DNA of 64,000 nt from an uncultured Lachnospiraceae bacterium. Its GTDB lineage: Bacteria > Bacillota > Clostridia > Lachnospirales > Lachnospiraceae. A program made the position numbers and the translations under genes. The notes under the pieces were generated by a model. That model had not been told where the DNA came from. It did not search any database and saw only the letters and a list, made by a program, of their open reading frames with translations. Within the stretch, counting starts at the first letter, position 1, and each line of letters begins with the position of its first letter. The stretch spans positions 1 through 64,000 of the forward strand of contig CALCMD010000037.1 in the NCBI GenBank assembly GCA_937965795.1, written 5' to 3'. This document shows, one piece after another, positions 52,492-60,113 of the stretch.

Positions 52492-55035
52492 TTACAGTCT
52501 GTTTAACGTAATCCACGTGCCATTGACATTGATGTGAATACTTTGCCCTTTTTTCATTACTGCCTTTGTCAGAGGCTTCTCTTCCGCCAGATAAGTTTTT
52601 CCTCTGTATTCCACCTCTTCCGCATGTTCCAGCCCTGTGATGAAAACCGGCTTTGTCCAGTTATTTCCAGCTTTCAGCATAATCTGCTCACTTTCACATT
52701 CCGGAAGCTCCAAATCCCTCAGGATTGCATTCAGGGTACATTTCTTTTTCTTTCCGGCGCCGCAGGTTCGAAGCTTCACTTCATCCTCGCTCCTTCCGCC
52801 GACTGTGATATCCCATTCGCCATGAATCTTTCTTCCAGCAAAGGTCAGAAGAAGGAAAATCGCCACAAGAACCAGGAAAATCAAAAGCATCACAACAATT
52901 CCCCAGATATTTCCCCAGATATAGCTTCCCGCGCTGACCGATTTTACCGTCACTTCTCTCTCATAGGAAATGCTCTCGTCACTGGCATCCTTCGCAATCA
53001 GTTTAAAGGTGACTTCTCCCTTACTCTTTCCACTCACATTCAGGATTCCAGGTTCTGCGTTTTCCACAATAATGCTGGAATCCTCCGGCAAGTCTTTGAC
53101 TTCAAACACTGGTGGTATTCCATCCGGGTCTTCGAAATAGTCATTGGCGTCAATCGTCTCCACTTCATTGACATCCATACGGAAAAGCTTCTTTACGAAT
53201 CCCGGCACGCCCTTTACATTATAGGAAATTGTTTTTGTAATCTTTCCAGAACCTTTCTCTTTCAACGGATGATTCTCAATATGTATGGTAAAACTCTGTT
53301 CAAGGTCCGTATCCATTGCTCCGTCGTTGGCGCTTATACGAATTTCAAATTCCCCTGCTTTGATTCCGGATGTGAGCGTAATAACATTCTTTTCTATAGA
53401 AGCTTTAATTCCGGAAGTCTGATCTGTCTCCACTTTATAAATCATTTCATCCTTATCCGGATTGGAAAAATATTTCGTGCAGTCAATCTCCTTTTTTTCC
53501 TGAAATCCCATGTCCGTATCATCTATCGTACTTAAAATTTCACTTGGTTTATTTTTGACCTCAAAGGTAATCTCTCCTGACTCTTTTCTTCCATTACGGA
53601 AACGTCCGCTTTCTACCGTCGCACGCACGGTATACGTCCCTGATTGATGAAAAGTCACTTTCCCCGTATAATTGTCATCGCTTCCTGTCATGTCAAATTT
53701 TTCACCAGTTTCCAGAACTTCCAATTTGGCGCCATTTTCACGATAAAACTTTTCAGATGAAATCGACTGCCCATGATAAACAAAGCAGGCCCCAAATTCC
53801 ACGCTGCTTCCCTTATCTATCATCTGCGCAGGGTCTGCGAAGGTGTTCAGCCTGAAATTCACCTCCAGCATCGGGATCGCCATAAGATTAATTTTAATGC
53901 CGTCTGAACCATACGCCGTAACCTGCCAGTTTCCTGCCTGTGGCTGAATCAGCTTAATCATGGCATAATTTTTATCGTTAAAAATAACAATTCTGGAATC
54001 TGTCTCCACAGGCTTTGCTTTTCTCTCATATTTCTTCGTATTCCCTTTTCCATCTGTCAGTTCAATCGCCGTCACATCATCCATCTGAGAGCCGGTCACC
54101 GTGATATTCATCTCGGCAATCATCTCTTCTACTTCAAAATTCAGAGATGCTTTTCCGTTTTGAATCACGCCTTCTTTTCTCTGCATATCTACGGAATAAA
54201 ACTGGGCAAAAATATCAGCAAATGCCTTCTCTACTTTTTCTGTAGAATCTGCTGTCACTTTATCTGTTTTGCACTCTTCTGCAATTCTCTCCATCTGATA
54301 TCTGCCCGTCTCCGCCCACTGTCCTTTTCCATTGTCAAAATTCAACTCCAGGCTGTAGACCGGCCATTCATTCTCTACAAAATCTTTTAATACCGCATCC
54401 AGACTCCGGGAGCCTCTGACATTATGGTATTCCCCTTCCATCCAGTACATGTCGGCATTTTTTTCTTTTGCATCTTCCAGCGTTTCCCCAAGCTGTTCCG
54501 GAAGGGTCGTCATACGTCCGTCACTCATCAGGACAACGCACGCTTCCCCCTGTTCGGAATTTTCCTGATGCAGCATATCGTTTGCTGCCTGCAAAGCATA
54601 GCCCAGATTCGTATACGCATCTTTCTCTCCACGCTTCTCGGCGGCGGTATCAATTGCCGCCTTTATATTCGTTTTATTCTTTGTCTCCTTTATTTCCGCT
54701 AAAGGCTGTGCGATCGTGGTACAGGTGACCACCTCCTTATTCTTTTCATAGACGTATGCCTGGTCGCCCCAATAGCCGCCGAAACCTACGACTCCCACCC
54801 TCGCATTCTCCATTGGAATCATATCAACAAACATCTTTGCCGCACTGACACTCAGACCATTCGGGTCGGTCTTATCCATAGAACCGGAACAGTCCAGCAC
54901 CAAAACAAAATCCACGGTCGTCTCGTCTGACGCAGATTCCGCAGCTTCCATTCGAAATGCCGGAACTGCCAGCATGGAAAACATCAAAAGCATACCAAGC
55001 ATGTATTTTTCCCACTTTTTTCCTCTGTTTTTCAT
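52492..55035 (-). CDS. vWA-domain membrane protein
   Basis: An 847-residue exported protein. A signal peptide (YMLGMLLMFSMLAVPAF) precedes a von Willebrand factor A domain with an intact metal site DCSGS (48-52) and later T and D residues. Several Ig-like or cadherin-like modules follow (KPSEILSTIDDTDMGFQEK onwards). A membrane segment lies near 708-734, and a cytoplasmic C-terminal domain of about 110 residues rich in beta strand ends the protein. It could sense or bind a ligand outside and signal to the tubulin-like protein inside; inference from topology and operon order. It is the first gene of its operon; start at 55035 with AAAAGGAG upstream. Confidence 0.8.
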   Translation of the reverse strand: MKNRGKKWEKYMLGMLLMFSMLAVPAFRMEAAESASDETTVDFVLVLDCSGSMDKTDPNGLSVSAAKMFVDMIPMENARVGVVGFGGYWGDQAYVYEKNKEVVTCTTIAQPLAEIKETKNKTNIKAAIDTAAEKRGEKDAYTNLGYALQAANDMLHQENSEQGEACVVLMSDGRMTTLPEQLGETLEDAKEKNADMYWMEGEYHNVRGSRSLDAVLKDFVENEWPVYSLELNFDNGKGQWAETGRYQMERIAEECKTDKVTADSTEKVEKAFADIFAQFYSVDMQRKEGVIQNGKASLNFEVEEMIAEMNITVTGSQMDDVTAIELTDGKGNTKKYERKAKPVETDSRIVIFNDKNYAMIKLIQPQAGNWQVTAYGSDGIKINLMAIPMLEVNFRLNTFADPAQMIDKGSSVEFGACFVYHGQSISSEKFYRENGAKLEVLETGEKFDMTGSDDNYTGKVTFHQSGTYTVRATVESGRFRNGRKESGEITFEVKNKPSEILSTIDDTDMGFQEKKEIDCTKYFSNPDKDEMIYKVETDQTSGIKASIEKNVITLTSGIKAGEFEIRISANDGAMDTDLEQSFTIHIENHPLKEKGSGKITKTISYNVKGVPGFVKKLFRMDVNEVETIDANDYFEDPDGIPPVFEVKDLPEDSSIIVENAEPGILNVSGKSKGEVTFKLIAKDASDESISYEREVTVKSVSAGSYIWGNIWGIVVMLLIFLVLVAIFLLLTFAGRKIHGEWDITVGGRSEDEVKLRTCGAGKKKKCTLNAILRDLELPECESEQIMLKAGNNWTKPVFITGLEHAEEVEYRGKTYLAEEKPLTKAVMKKGQSIHINVNGTWITLNRL

Positions 55036-55102
55036 TTCCTCTTCTCCTTTTCTTTTCTCTAAGAGACAGACGATATCCTTTCTTATTTTCCATCTCTTAG
55101 TC

Positions 55103-55114
55103 ATTTTGGGGATA
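55103..55114. promoter_or_regulatory. possible operator, copy A
   Basis: ATTTTGGGGATA, matching ATCTTTGGGATA (55159-55170) at 10 of 12 positions in the same orientation. It overlaps the transcription start expected for the vWA operon, a place where a bound repressor would block transcription. Confidence 0.45.
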
Positions 55115-55144
55115 ATTATAGGTCTCTGCTCATGTTACTGTCAA
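55115..55144 (-). promoter_or_regulatory. promoter of the vWA/tubulin-like operon
   Basis: TTGACA (55139-55144) and TATAAT (55115-55120) on the minus strand with an 18-base spacer, in the gap shared with the divergent XRE gene. Confidence 0.78.
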
Positions 55145-55158
55145 CATATTATTTATCC

Positions 55159-55170
55159 ATCTTTGGGATA
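55159..55170. promoter_or_regulatory. possible operator, copy B
   Basis: ATCTTTGGGATA, about 17 bases before the XRE start and 15 bases upstream of the vWA -35 element. An exact inverted copy is at 55524-55535, so the XRE gene is bracketed by the pair. Confidence 0.45.
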
Positions 55171-55187
55171 GTGAAAGGAGCAAAAAC

Positions 55188-55466
55188 ATGAAATTATACA
55201 AATACAAAAATGACCGTGCGAACGCATCCGGCCCTAAAATCAAACAGCTCCGGGAAGATTTGGGACTGTCTCAGGAACAGCTTGCAGCCAAACTCCAGCT
55301 TGCAGGACTGAACCTGAATCAGAAAGCAATCAGCCGAATTGAGAATGGAGAACGAGTCATTCCGGATTTCGAACTGTTCTACTTTTCCGAAGCGCTGCAT
55401 GTTCCCATCTCCACATTGCTGAGCACGGAAGACCATGTCAATACGGAGCACGCTTTATTTTTTTGA
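55188..55466 (+). CDS. XRE-family transcriptional regulator
   Basis: A 92-residue DNA-binding protein, the only confident plus-strand gene of the window. A helix-turn-helix of the Cro/CI type spans about residues 15-75 (IKQLREDLGLSQEQLAAKLQ, then NQKAISRIENGERVIPDFEL). It has AAAGGAG seven bases before the ATG. It diverges from the vWA operon, and similar 12-base motifs lie on both sides of it, so it probably regulates that operon and itself. Confidence 0.88.
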   Translation: MKLYKYKNDRANASGPKIKQLREDLGLSQEQLAAKLQLAGLNLNQKAISRIENGERVIPDFELFYFSEALHVPISTLLSTEDHVNTEHALFF

Positions 55467-55523
55467 GCAAAAAAGCGTTCTCTTCTCTTTCATAATCTAA
55501 AATCATATTCTTAATTTCTTGTT

Positions 55524-55535
55524 TATCCCAAAGAT
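55524..55535. promoter_or_regulatory. possible operator, copy C (inverted)
   Basis: TATCCCAAAGAT is the exact reverse complement of copy B, 58 bases past the XRE stop. The gap 55467-55731 has no convincing gene; it is AT-rich and holds this motif only. Confidence 0.35.
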
Positions 55536-55731
55536 GACTACTTACTACATTACCATACTTTTACATTTTCCGCCACTATTTTATTCCTTTTTTTGTTAAA
55601 TTTTCCCAAAATATAGCGCTGTATCATCTTCCAGAATCAGCTTTTCGTATAAATTTTAATCATCATTGACATAAACGAAGAAAGGATATCCATTATGACG
55701 TCTATTTCCATAAAAATTTACCGCTTATCCA

Positions 55732-57324
55732 TCATTTTACCAAAAATCTCTCATTTGCCAGACGCACGATGTCGCCCATATCAATCATGATTTCTTCTGC
55801 TTCTTTTAGCCTTTTTTCATTGACAAAAGTCCCATTCAGCGAACCTTTATCTTTTATAAAATAGCCTTTGTGATTTTTCAAAATCACCGCATGTTCTCTG
55901 CTGACCGCTGTATTTCCTTCAATGCAGATTGCCGCACCTGCGCCTTTGCCAATCACAGTCTCCTCTTTTTCAATATGAAATTCTTCCCCCGTTTTTTCAC
56001 GCAGCAGGCAGATAGCCGGAACCTGAATAATATCCGTTTGATTTAAAACCTCTGTCTCTTTCCATTGCGTCTGTGCTGCCCGGCGCTCTCTTTGTTCTTC
56101 TCTCTGCTGTGAAAGAACTCTTTCTCTTCTTTCTGATTGATCTCTTTGTACAGGCTTCTGTTCTTTCTTATATTTCTGTTCGCTGTGCGGCTCTAGCCTT
56201 TTTACCTCCGTACTTTCTGTTTTTTTCTTCTTTTCCATATAGCTCTTTGCCAGTAACAGGATGAGCCAAAGAAGCAGCAGTACAAGTATCCCGCCAAGCA
56301 CAAACACCACAATTTTCATCTTATCTGTTTTCGGAGACATTGCGCTTTTCGCTTCCTTGAGTAAATCGCATCCTTCCTTCATAGCTTCCAATGACAGGTA
56401 TTCCGTTTCCTGCATATTTTTCACCTGCTCCAGCGCAGCCTGCATCCCCTCCTGCGAGTTCTGGTTATATTCCCCGCTCTCGTACATTTCTGTACATTCT
56501 TTATATAAATTTTCTAATTGTTCTCTCTGCTGATCTTTTTGATAACTGTCATAATAAATCGAAAAATTATCTAACACTTCTATGATTTCATTTACGATCG
56601 TAGCCGCATACTTCTCTTCCTCAGGTTTGGAAAGTACTGCATTGGGAATACCTACAACGTATCCATCCGTATCCAGCAAAACGCCTCCGATATAATCCTC
56701 CGGTAACTCTGCCGTGTAACGAAAGGAATACATTTTATCCAGATTTACATCCTTCCTCTCCACTTTTCCCGTATATACTTCTACGTCCGAGTCAGTAAAC
56801 TGCTGCGCTTTTGTCTCCTGACGAAAAGCCATGAGTGAAAATTCCTGTCCGGCCTCCCATTCAAAATCATCCCTCAGCCGAAGGGATTTCTTTTCATTGA
56901 TGACATTCTCTGCATCTAATATTGCAAAATCCTTTGCCTTACTGCTTGCCAAAATGGACGTCTCCATTGTAACGTCGCCTTTCACAATAATCCTTACGGC
57001 GTCCTCCGTCGGTACTTTATCCTCCGGAATTTTATGCTCTTCACAAAACACTTTTTTCTCTTTTTTCGTAATTCTTGCAACACGGTTTCCGGTCACTACA
57101 TAGGTTTTTCCCTCCCGGTTGCTGAGCAAAAAACCGCTTCCGGATTTCACTTTGCGAAAAAGACCCTTTTCATCCTTAAAGCCCGCCTGAATTTCCACAA
57201 TTCCTTTCTTAGCCTCTTCCATGCTGGTAAAATTTCCCGCAAAAACATGCTGTGACGCCAAAAAAAATGTCCCTGCCATCCATAACAGACATCCTATTTT
57301 CCGAATATACGACTTCATGCTCAT
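55732..57324 (-). CDS. membrane protein with inactive trypsin-like domain and cytoplasmic FHA domain
   Basis: A 530-residue protein: signal peptide (1-29), a trypsin-like fold outside (about 35-235), a helical stalk, a membrane segment (about 337-360), a charged linker and a C-terminal FHA domain (about 440-530). The protease triad is broken: Arg81 stands at the histidine place (TGNRV), Asp132 is kept (KDFAIL) and Ile212 replaces the serine (YIGGVLLD). The FHA domain looks functional (SREH and GSLNGTFVN), so it should bind phosphothreonine partners. It ends the secretion gene run and may link it to kinase signalling; inference. Confidence 0.8.
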   Translation of the reverse strand: MSMKSYIRKIGCLLWMAGTFFLASQHVFAGNFTSMEEAKKGIVEIQAGFKDEKGLFRKVKSGSGFLLSNREGKTYVVTGNRVARITKKEKKVFCEEHKIPEDKVPTEDAVRIIVKGDVTMETSILASSKAKDFAILDAENVINEKKSLRLRDDFEWEAGQEFSLMAFRQETKAQQFTDSDVEVYTGKVERKDVNLDKMYSFRYTAELPEDYIGGVLLDTDGYVVGIPNAVLSKPEEEKYAATIVNEIIEVLDNFSIYYDSYQKDQQREQLENLYKECTEMYESGEYNQNSQEGMQAALEQVKNMQETEYLSLEAMKEGCDLLKEAKSAMSPKTDKMKIVVFVLGGILVLLLLWLILLLAKSYMEKKKKTESTEVKRLEPHSEQKYKKEQKPVQRDQSERRERVLSQQREEQRERRAAQTQWKETEVLNQTDIIQVPAICLLREKTGEEFHIEKEETVIGKGAGAAICIEGNTAVSREHAVILKNHKGYFIKDKGSLNGTFVNEKRLKEAEEIMIDMGDIVRLANERFLVK

Positions 57325-57360
57325 TCTGTTTTCCTTCCTTTTCTTTATTGACGTAAAGAG

Positions 57361-57389
57361 AAAAGCACCGTTCTCACCGCGGTGCTTTT
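57361..57389 (-). terminator. hairpin between the WXG100 genes and the FHA gene
   Basis: AAAAGCACC (57361-57369) pairs perfectly with GGTGCTTTT (57381-57389). The 3' tail on the minus strand is CTCTTT, so termination would be partial. It would let the small secreted proteins be expressed more than the membrane protein. Confidence 0.55.
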
Positions 57390-57405
57390 CTACACTTCTG
57401 AAATC

Positions 57406-57723
57406 TTATACGATAACATTCCCCGACAGAGCAGATGCCGCTGCTTTATTATCTGCTTCTGCCTTTTCATACTGTGTTGCCATATCATTCAGATCTGTTA
57501 CATGCTCATTTACCATCTTAACCATACGGTTAATATCATCCTGTAGCTGTTTGAATTTTCTTGTATAGGCGTTTGCGGCATCTCCGCTCCAGACACTTCC
57601 TGTCAGGCTGTTTACCAGATTCATCATCTGGTTTGTTGTATTTTTCAGTCCATTTCCCGTCTGCTGAAATGAGCTTGCCGTGCTTCTTAATTTCGCTGTA
57701 TTAACTTTAATCGTTCCTTCCAT
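57406..57723 (-). CDS. WXG100 family protein (a)
   Basis: A 105-residue helical-hairpin protein of the WXG100/ESAT-6 class exported by type VII secretion. The turn motif is W-S-G (SVWSGDAAN, near 44). A YxxxE secretion-type motif (YEKAE) follows the second helix near 86. Its 3' neighbour is a hairpin, and 20 bases separate it from the next WXG100 gene upstream. Paired partners (heterodimers) are common; which of the four form pairs cannot be told. Confidence 0.88.
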   Translation of the reverse strand: MEGTIKVNTAKLRSTASSFQQTGNGLKNTTNQMMNLVNSLTGSVWSGDAANAYTRKFKQLQDDINRMVKMVNEHVTDLNDMATQYEKAEADNKAAASALSGNVIV

Positions 57724-57743
57724 ATTCGTTCACCCTTTCGCCC

Positions 57744-58046
57744 TTAATATTTTCTCTGCGTTGCCGTAGACACGTTTTTACTTTCTGCACTCTGATATGC
57801 CGCAACAATTTGCTCCAGACTCGTTACATATTTCTCAATCGCGTTATAAAAGTTATTCATCTGCGTCATATCTTTGTTAAACGCATTGTGAAACTGGGTC
57901 TTTGCTTCGCCCTCCCACATAGAGTTCAAGGAGCTTTCCGTTGATTTCAACTGCTCCACCTTACTTTTAAAGGTCTTATTCAGGTTTCTCAGTTCTCCGG
58001 CTTTTGCCTTTACAGTTCCTGTATTCACGGTAATATTGTTTGCCAT
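57744..58046 (-). CDS. WXG100 family protein (b)
   Basis: A 100-residue WXG100 protein. The hairpin turn carries W-E-G (SMWEGEAKTQF, near 44). The second helix ends with YQSAE, a YxxxE export motif. It has a strong AGGAGG site. It is one of four small helical proteins in a row between the membrane genes and the FHA gene. Confidence 0.9.
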   Translation of the reverse strand: MANNITVNTGTVKAKAGELRNLNKTFKSKVEQLKSTESSLNSMWEGEAKTQFHNAFNKDMTQMNNFYNAIEKYVTSLEQIVAAYQSAESKNVSTATQRKY

Positions 58047-58107
58047 TTTTTAATCCTCCTGTACCATGTTAATTTTATCTTGAAATGCTCCGCATTTAAG
58101 ACCACCC

Positions 58108-58425
58108 TTAGCGATATGTCCTTGTTTTCGCTGTCAAAATTGCGCTTCGTTCCGCATTATAAGTATTTTGTGCAACCTTCCTGATTGTCGAAGCTACCTT
58201 TCTTAGCTCTGCCGCAGATTTTTTCATCTCCTGCGCAAGCTGCCGTCCCTTTTTTACGTATAAAGAAGCGCTGCCACCCTTCCAGTTTGCTGAGACGCCC
58301 GCCATACAGTTCTCCATATCATTTTGGGCCAGTCGTTCAATTCCACTTGCTATTTGCTCTAACTGCGACGCCTGCGCTTTGGCTTTATTAAAATCCATCT
58401 GAATGGAAAACAAAGTCGCTGCCAT
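58108..58425 (-). CDS. WXG100-like protein (c), divergent
   Basis: A 105-residue helical protein with W-K-G at the turn (SANWKGGSASLY near 47). Unlike its neighbours it does not have a YxxxE or YxxxD motif after the second helix (YNAER), and it is basic (many Lys and Arg at the end). It may be the non-signal partner of a heterodimer. It starts 12 bases after the upstream gene, which supplies its AGGAGG site. Confidence 0.82.
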   Translation of the reverse strand: MAATLFSIQMDFNKAKAQASQLEQIASGIERLAQNDMENCMAGVSANWKGGSASLYVKKGRQLAQEMKKSAAELRKVASTIRKVAQNTYNAERSAILTAKTRTYR

Positions 58426-58437
58426 AGTTTAACCTCC

Positions 58438-58752
58438 TCACACAATAATCTCATCCGGCAGGCTGGCTGCCAGCTTCGCTGCCTCAGCTTCCGCCTGTGT
58501 GTAAACTCCTGCCATGACGAGCAGATCTTTTGGATGCTCTTTGAGTCTCCTTAAAATCTGATCCACGTCACTTTTATTTTCATCAAAAGCTTTACGGTGA
58601 TAATCGCTCGCCTCCCCCTCCCAGTAGGACTTTGTTTTCAAAATGACGTTACACATTGCCTTCCAGTCATTGGAAAGATGATTGATCTGTCCCGTAATTT
58701 CCTGCGCCTTGCTTTTCAGTACATCCGGCGTCACCTTTAACTGCATCTCCAT
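58438..58752 (-). CDS. WXG100 family protein (d)
   Basis: A 104-residue WXG100 protein with W-E-G in the turn (SYWEGEASDYH near 43) and YTQAE after the second helix. The ATG at 58752 has GGGGGTG upstream; it overlaps nothing. It follows the membrane protein gene by 11 bases. Confidence 0.87.
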   Translation of the reverse strand: MEMQLKVTPDVLKSKAQEITGQINHLSNDWKAMCNVILKTKSYWEGEASDYHRKAFDENKSDVDQILRRLKEHPKDLLVMAGVYTQAEAEAAKLAASLPDEIIV

Positions 58753-58763
58753 ATGATCACCCC

Positions 58764-59204
58764 CTAAAATGTCATCCACTCCGCAATCGCTGTTCCCAGA
58801 CCCACCAGAAGCAGAAGAACACCCAAAACCGCCATAGCAACGATCTCAAAATTATTTTGATTTTCCGGAACGTAAAACTCATTCATATTCTCCGGATTGA
58901 CATACAAAACCACGTTTTTCCCTATCCGGAAATTTTCATACGTACTTCCCACAGCCGAACGCTTCCGAAACTTCCTTCCATCTACTGAATACTCATATAC
59001 CGGATACCGTGAAATCAATCCCTCTCCATGTATGATCCCTGCTTCTGAACACTCCACGTCTGCAATTTGCGCTTTTACCTTCTGTGTACAGGAACCACGC
59101 GCTTTCTTTTTGAAAAATGCTATTCCTCCTGCCACGCCCAAAAAGACAAATCCGCAAAATCCAAAAACCCATTCCATCACCGTATACACTGTCAATGCTT
59201 CCAT
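58764..59204 (-). CDS. two-helix membrane protein, DUF3592-like (a)
   Basis: A 146-residue protein with a membrane segment at each end (VMEWVFGFCGFVFLGVAGGI and AMAVLGVLLLLVGLGTAIA). Between them is a beta domain with CTQKVKAQIADVECS, YEYSVDGRKFRKRSAVGS and VVLYVNPENMNEFYVPENQ. The layout suits DUF3592-like membrane proteins of unknown role. It is a paralogue of the next gene upstream (CTQKVTATI, FEYTVNGQEVRKRD, ICLYVNPKNIEEYYWPE). The start at 59204 has GGAAGGAG upstream. Confidence 0.72.
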   Translation of the reverse strand: MEALTVYTVMEWVFGFCGFVFLGVAGGIAFFKKKARGSCTQKVKAQIADVECSEAGIIHGEGLISRYPVYEYSVDGRKFRKRSAVGSTYENFRIGKNVVLYVNPENMNEFYVPENQNNFEIVAMAVLGVLLLLVGLGTAIAEWMTF

Positions 59205-59242
59205 GATTTCTCCTTCCTCCATCAGCTTTCTATTCGTTTGCT

Positions 59243-59680
59243 TTAAAAAAATATAATTCCTAAAACCGTAACTACAATACTTAAGAAAAGGATTCCTGCT
59301 CCCATTATCATAAACGCCCGGCCAAGTTTCTCTTCTTTTTCTTCCGGCCAGTAATATTCTTCTATATTTTTCGGGTTCACATATAAACATATCTTCTGTC
59401 CCGGTTCGAATTTGGGTTTGGCGCTCCCTGTCTGGTCACGTTTTCGTACCTCCTGGCCATTTACCGTATATTCAAAGATCGCATGCCAGGAATACCCAAT
59501 CTCGGTGGATAAATGTTCCAGCTCTTTCCTGACTTCTATGATTGTGGCAGTCACCTTCTGTGTGCAGGATAACCTTTTCTTTTTTACATCCGAGACAACG
59601 GATTTCCCTGCAATCAGAAAAGCCACGCCCACAACAGCAAATACAATCTCAAACAAACGCATTACCCATATCCCATTCAT
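59243..59680 (-). CDS. two-helix membrane protein, DUF3592-like (b)
   Basis: A 145-residue paralogue of the adjacent gene, with the same layout: membrane segments at about 8-26 and 120-144 and a central beta domain of 90 residues. It has four bases to the DUF4176-like gene. The pair may form a heteromeric membrane unit of the secretion locus. Function unknown. Confidence 0.72.
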   Translation of the reverse strand: MNGIWVMRLFEIVFAVVGVAFLIAGKSVVSDVKKKRLSCTQKVTATIIEVRKELEHLSTEIGYSWHAIFEYTVNGQEVRKRDQTGSAKPKFEPGQKICLYVNPKNIEEYYWPEEKEEKLGRAFMIMGAGILFLSIVVTVLGIIFF

Positions 59681-59683
59681 CGT

Positions 59684-60004
59684 CTATTCCCCCCTGATTA
59701 CAATCTGTCCGTCTTTTACGGTTAATTCATGTTTATCCAGTTCTCCTAATACTCCGGCACGATACTGGATTTCCTCTCTGTCCTGAAATCCGATAAAGAA
59801 AATGTCCTCAATGGCTTCCTGTTCAAAAAAGAACAGTTCGGAAGAATCCACAATCCCCTCCGGATAATAACACCCTACATAGTCATGAATCGTCTCACTG
59901 TCGCCGCTGCATACTACTCTTCCGCACACCATCAAGCGCTTTTCTCCACCTTTCAGTAATACCACTGAGCCAATCGGCAATAAATCCTTGTACATTTTTT
60001 TCAT
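59684..60004 (-). CDS. DUF4176-like protein
   Basis: A 106-residue cytoplasmic protein. The opening LPIGSVVLLKGGEKRLMVCGR and the later DYVGCYYPEGIVDSSELFFF are typical of DUF4176 proteins, which are frequent in type VII loci of Firmicutes. Their role is unsettled. The ATG three codons in (59995) has better spacing to the AAAGG site and may be the real start. Confidence 0.78.
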   Translation of the reverse strand: MKKMYKDLLPIGSVVLLKGGEKRLMVCGRVVCSGDSETIHDYVGCYYPEGIVDSSELFFFEQEAIEDIFFIGFQDREEIQYRAGVLGELDKHELTVKDGQIVIRGE

Positions 60005-60113
60005 CCTTTCTTTTCATAAAATGAGTTATTTGTCTTGTACCACAAATTCCCTATCGTGTGGCACCCTCCATTATATCAATAAAAAACGGTTTCCGCTTTC
60101 ATTTCTTACTCTT

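Noticed and set aside
52534..53535. 333-residue open frame on the plus strand
   Set aside because: Antisense to the vWA protein gene, which has clear domains; Phe/Cys-rich composition of a shadow frame.
55695..55790. 31-codon plus-strand frame with AAAGGAT before its ATG, near a TTGACA
   Set aside because: Overlaps the coding end of the FHA gene and shows no recognisable pattern; the TTGACA has no matching -10. Probably chance in AT-rich sequence.
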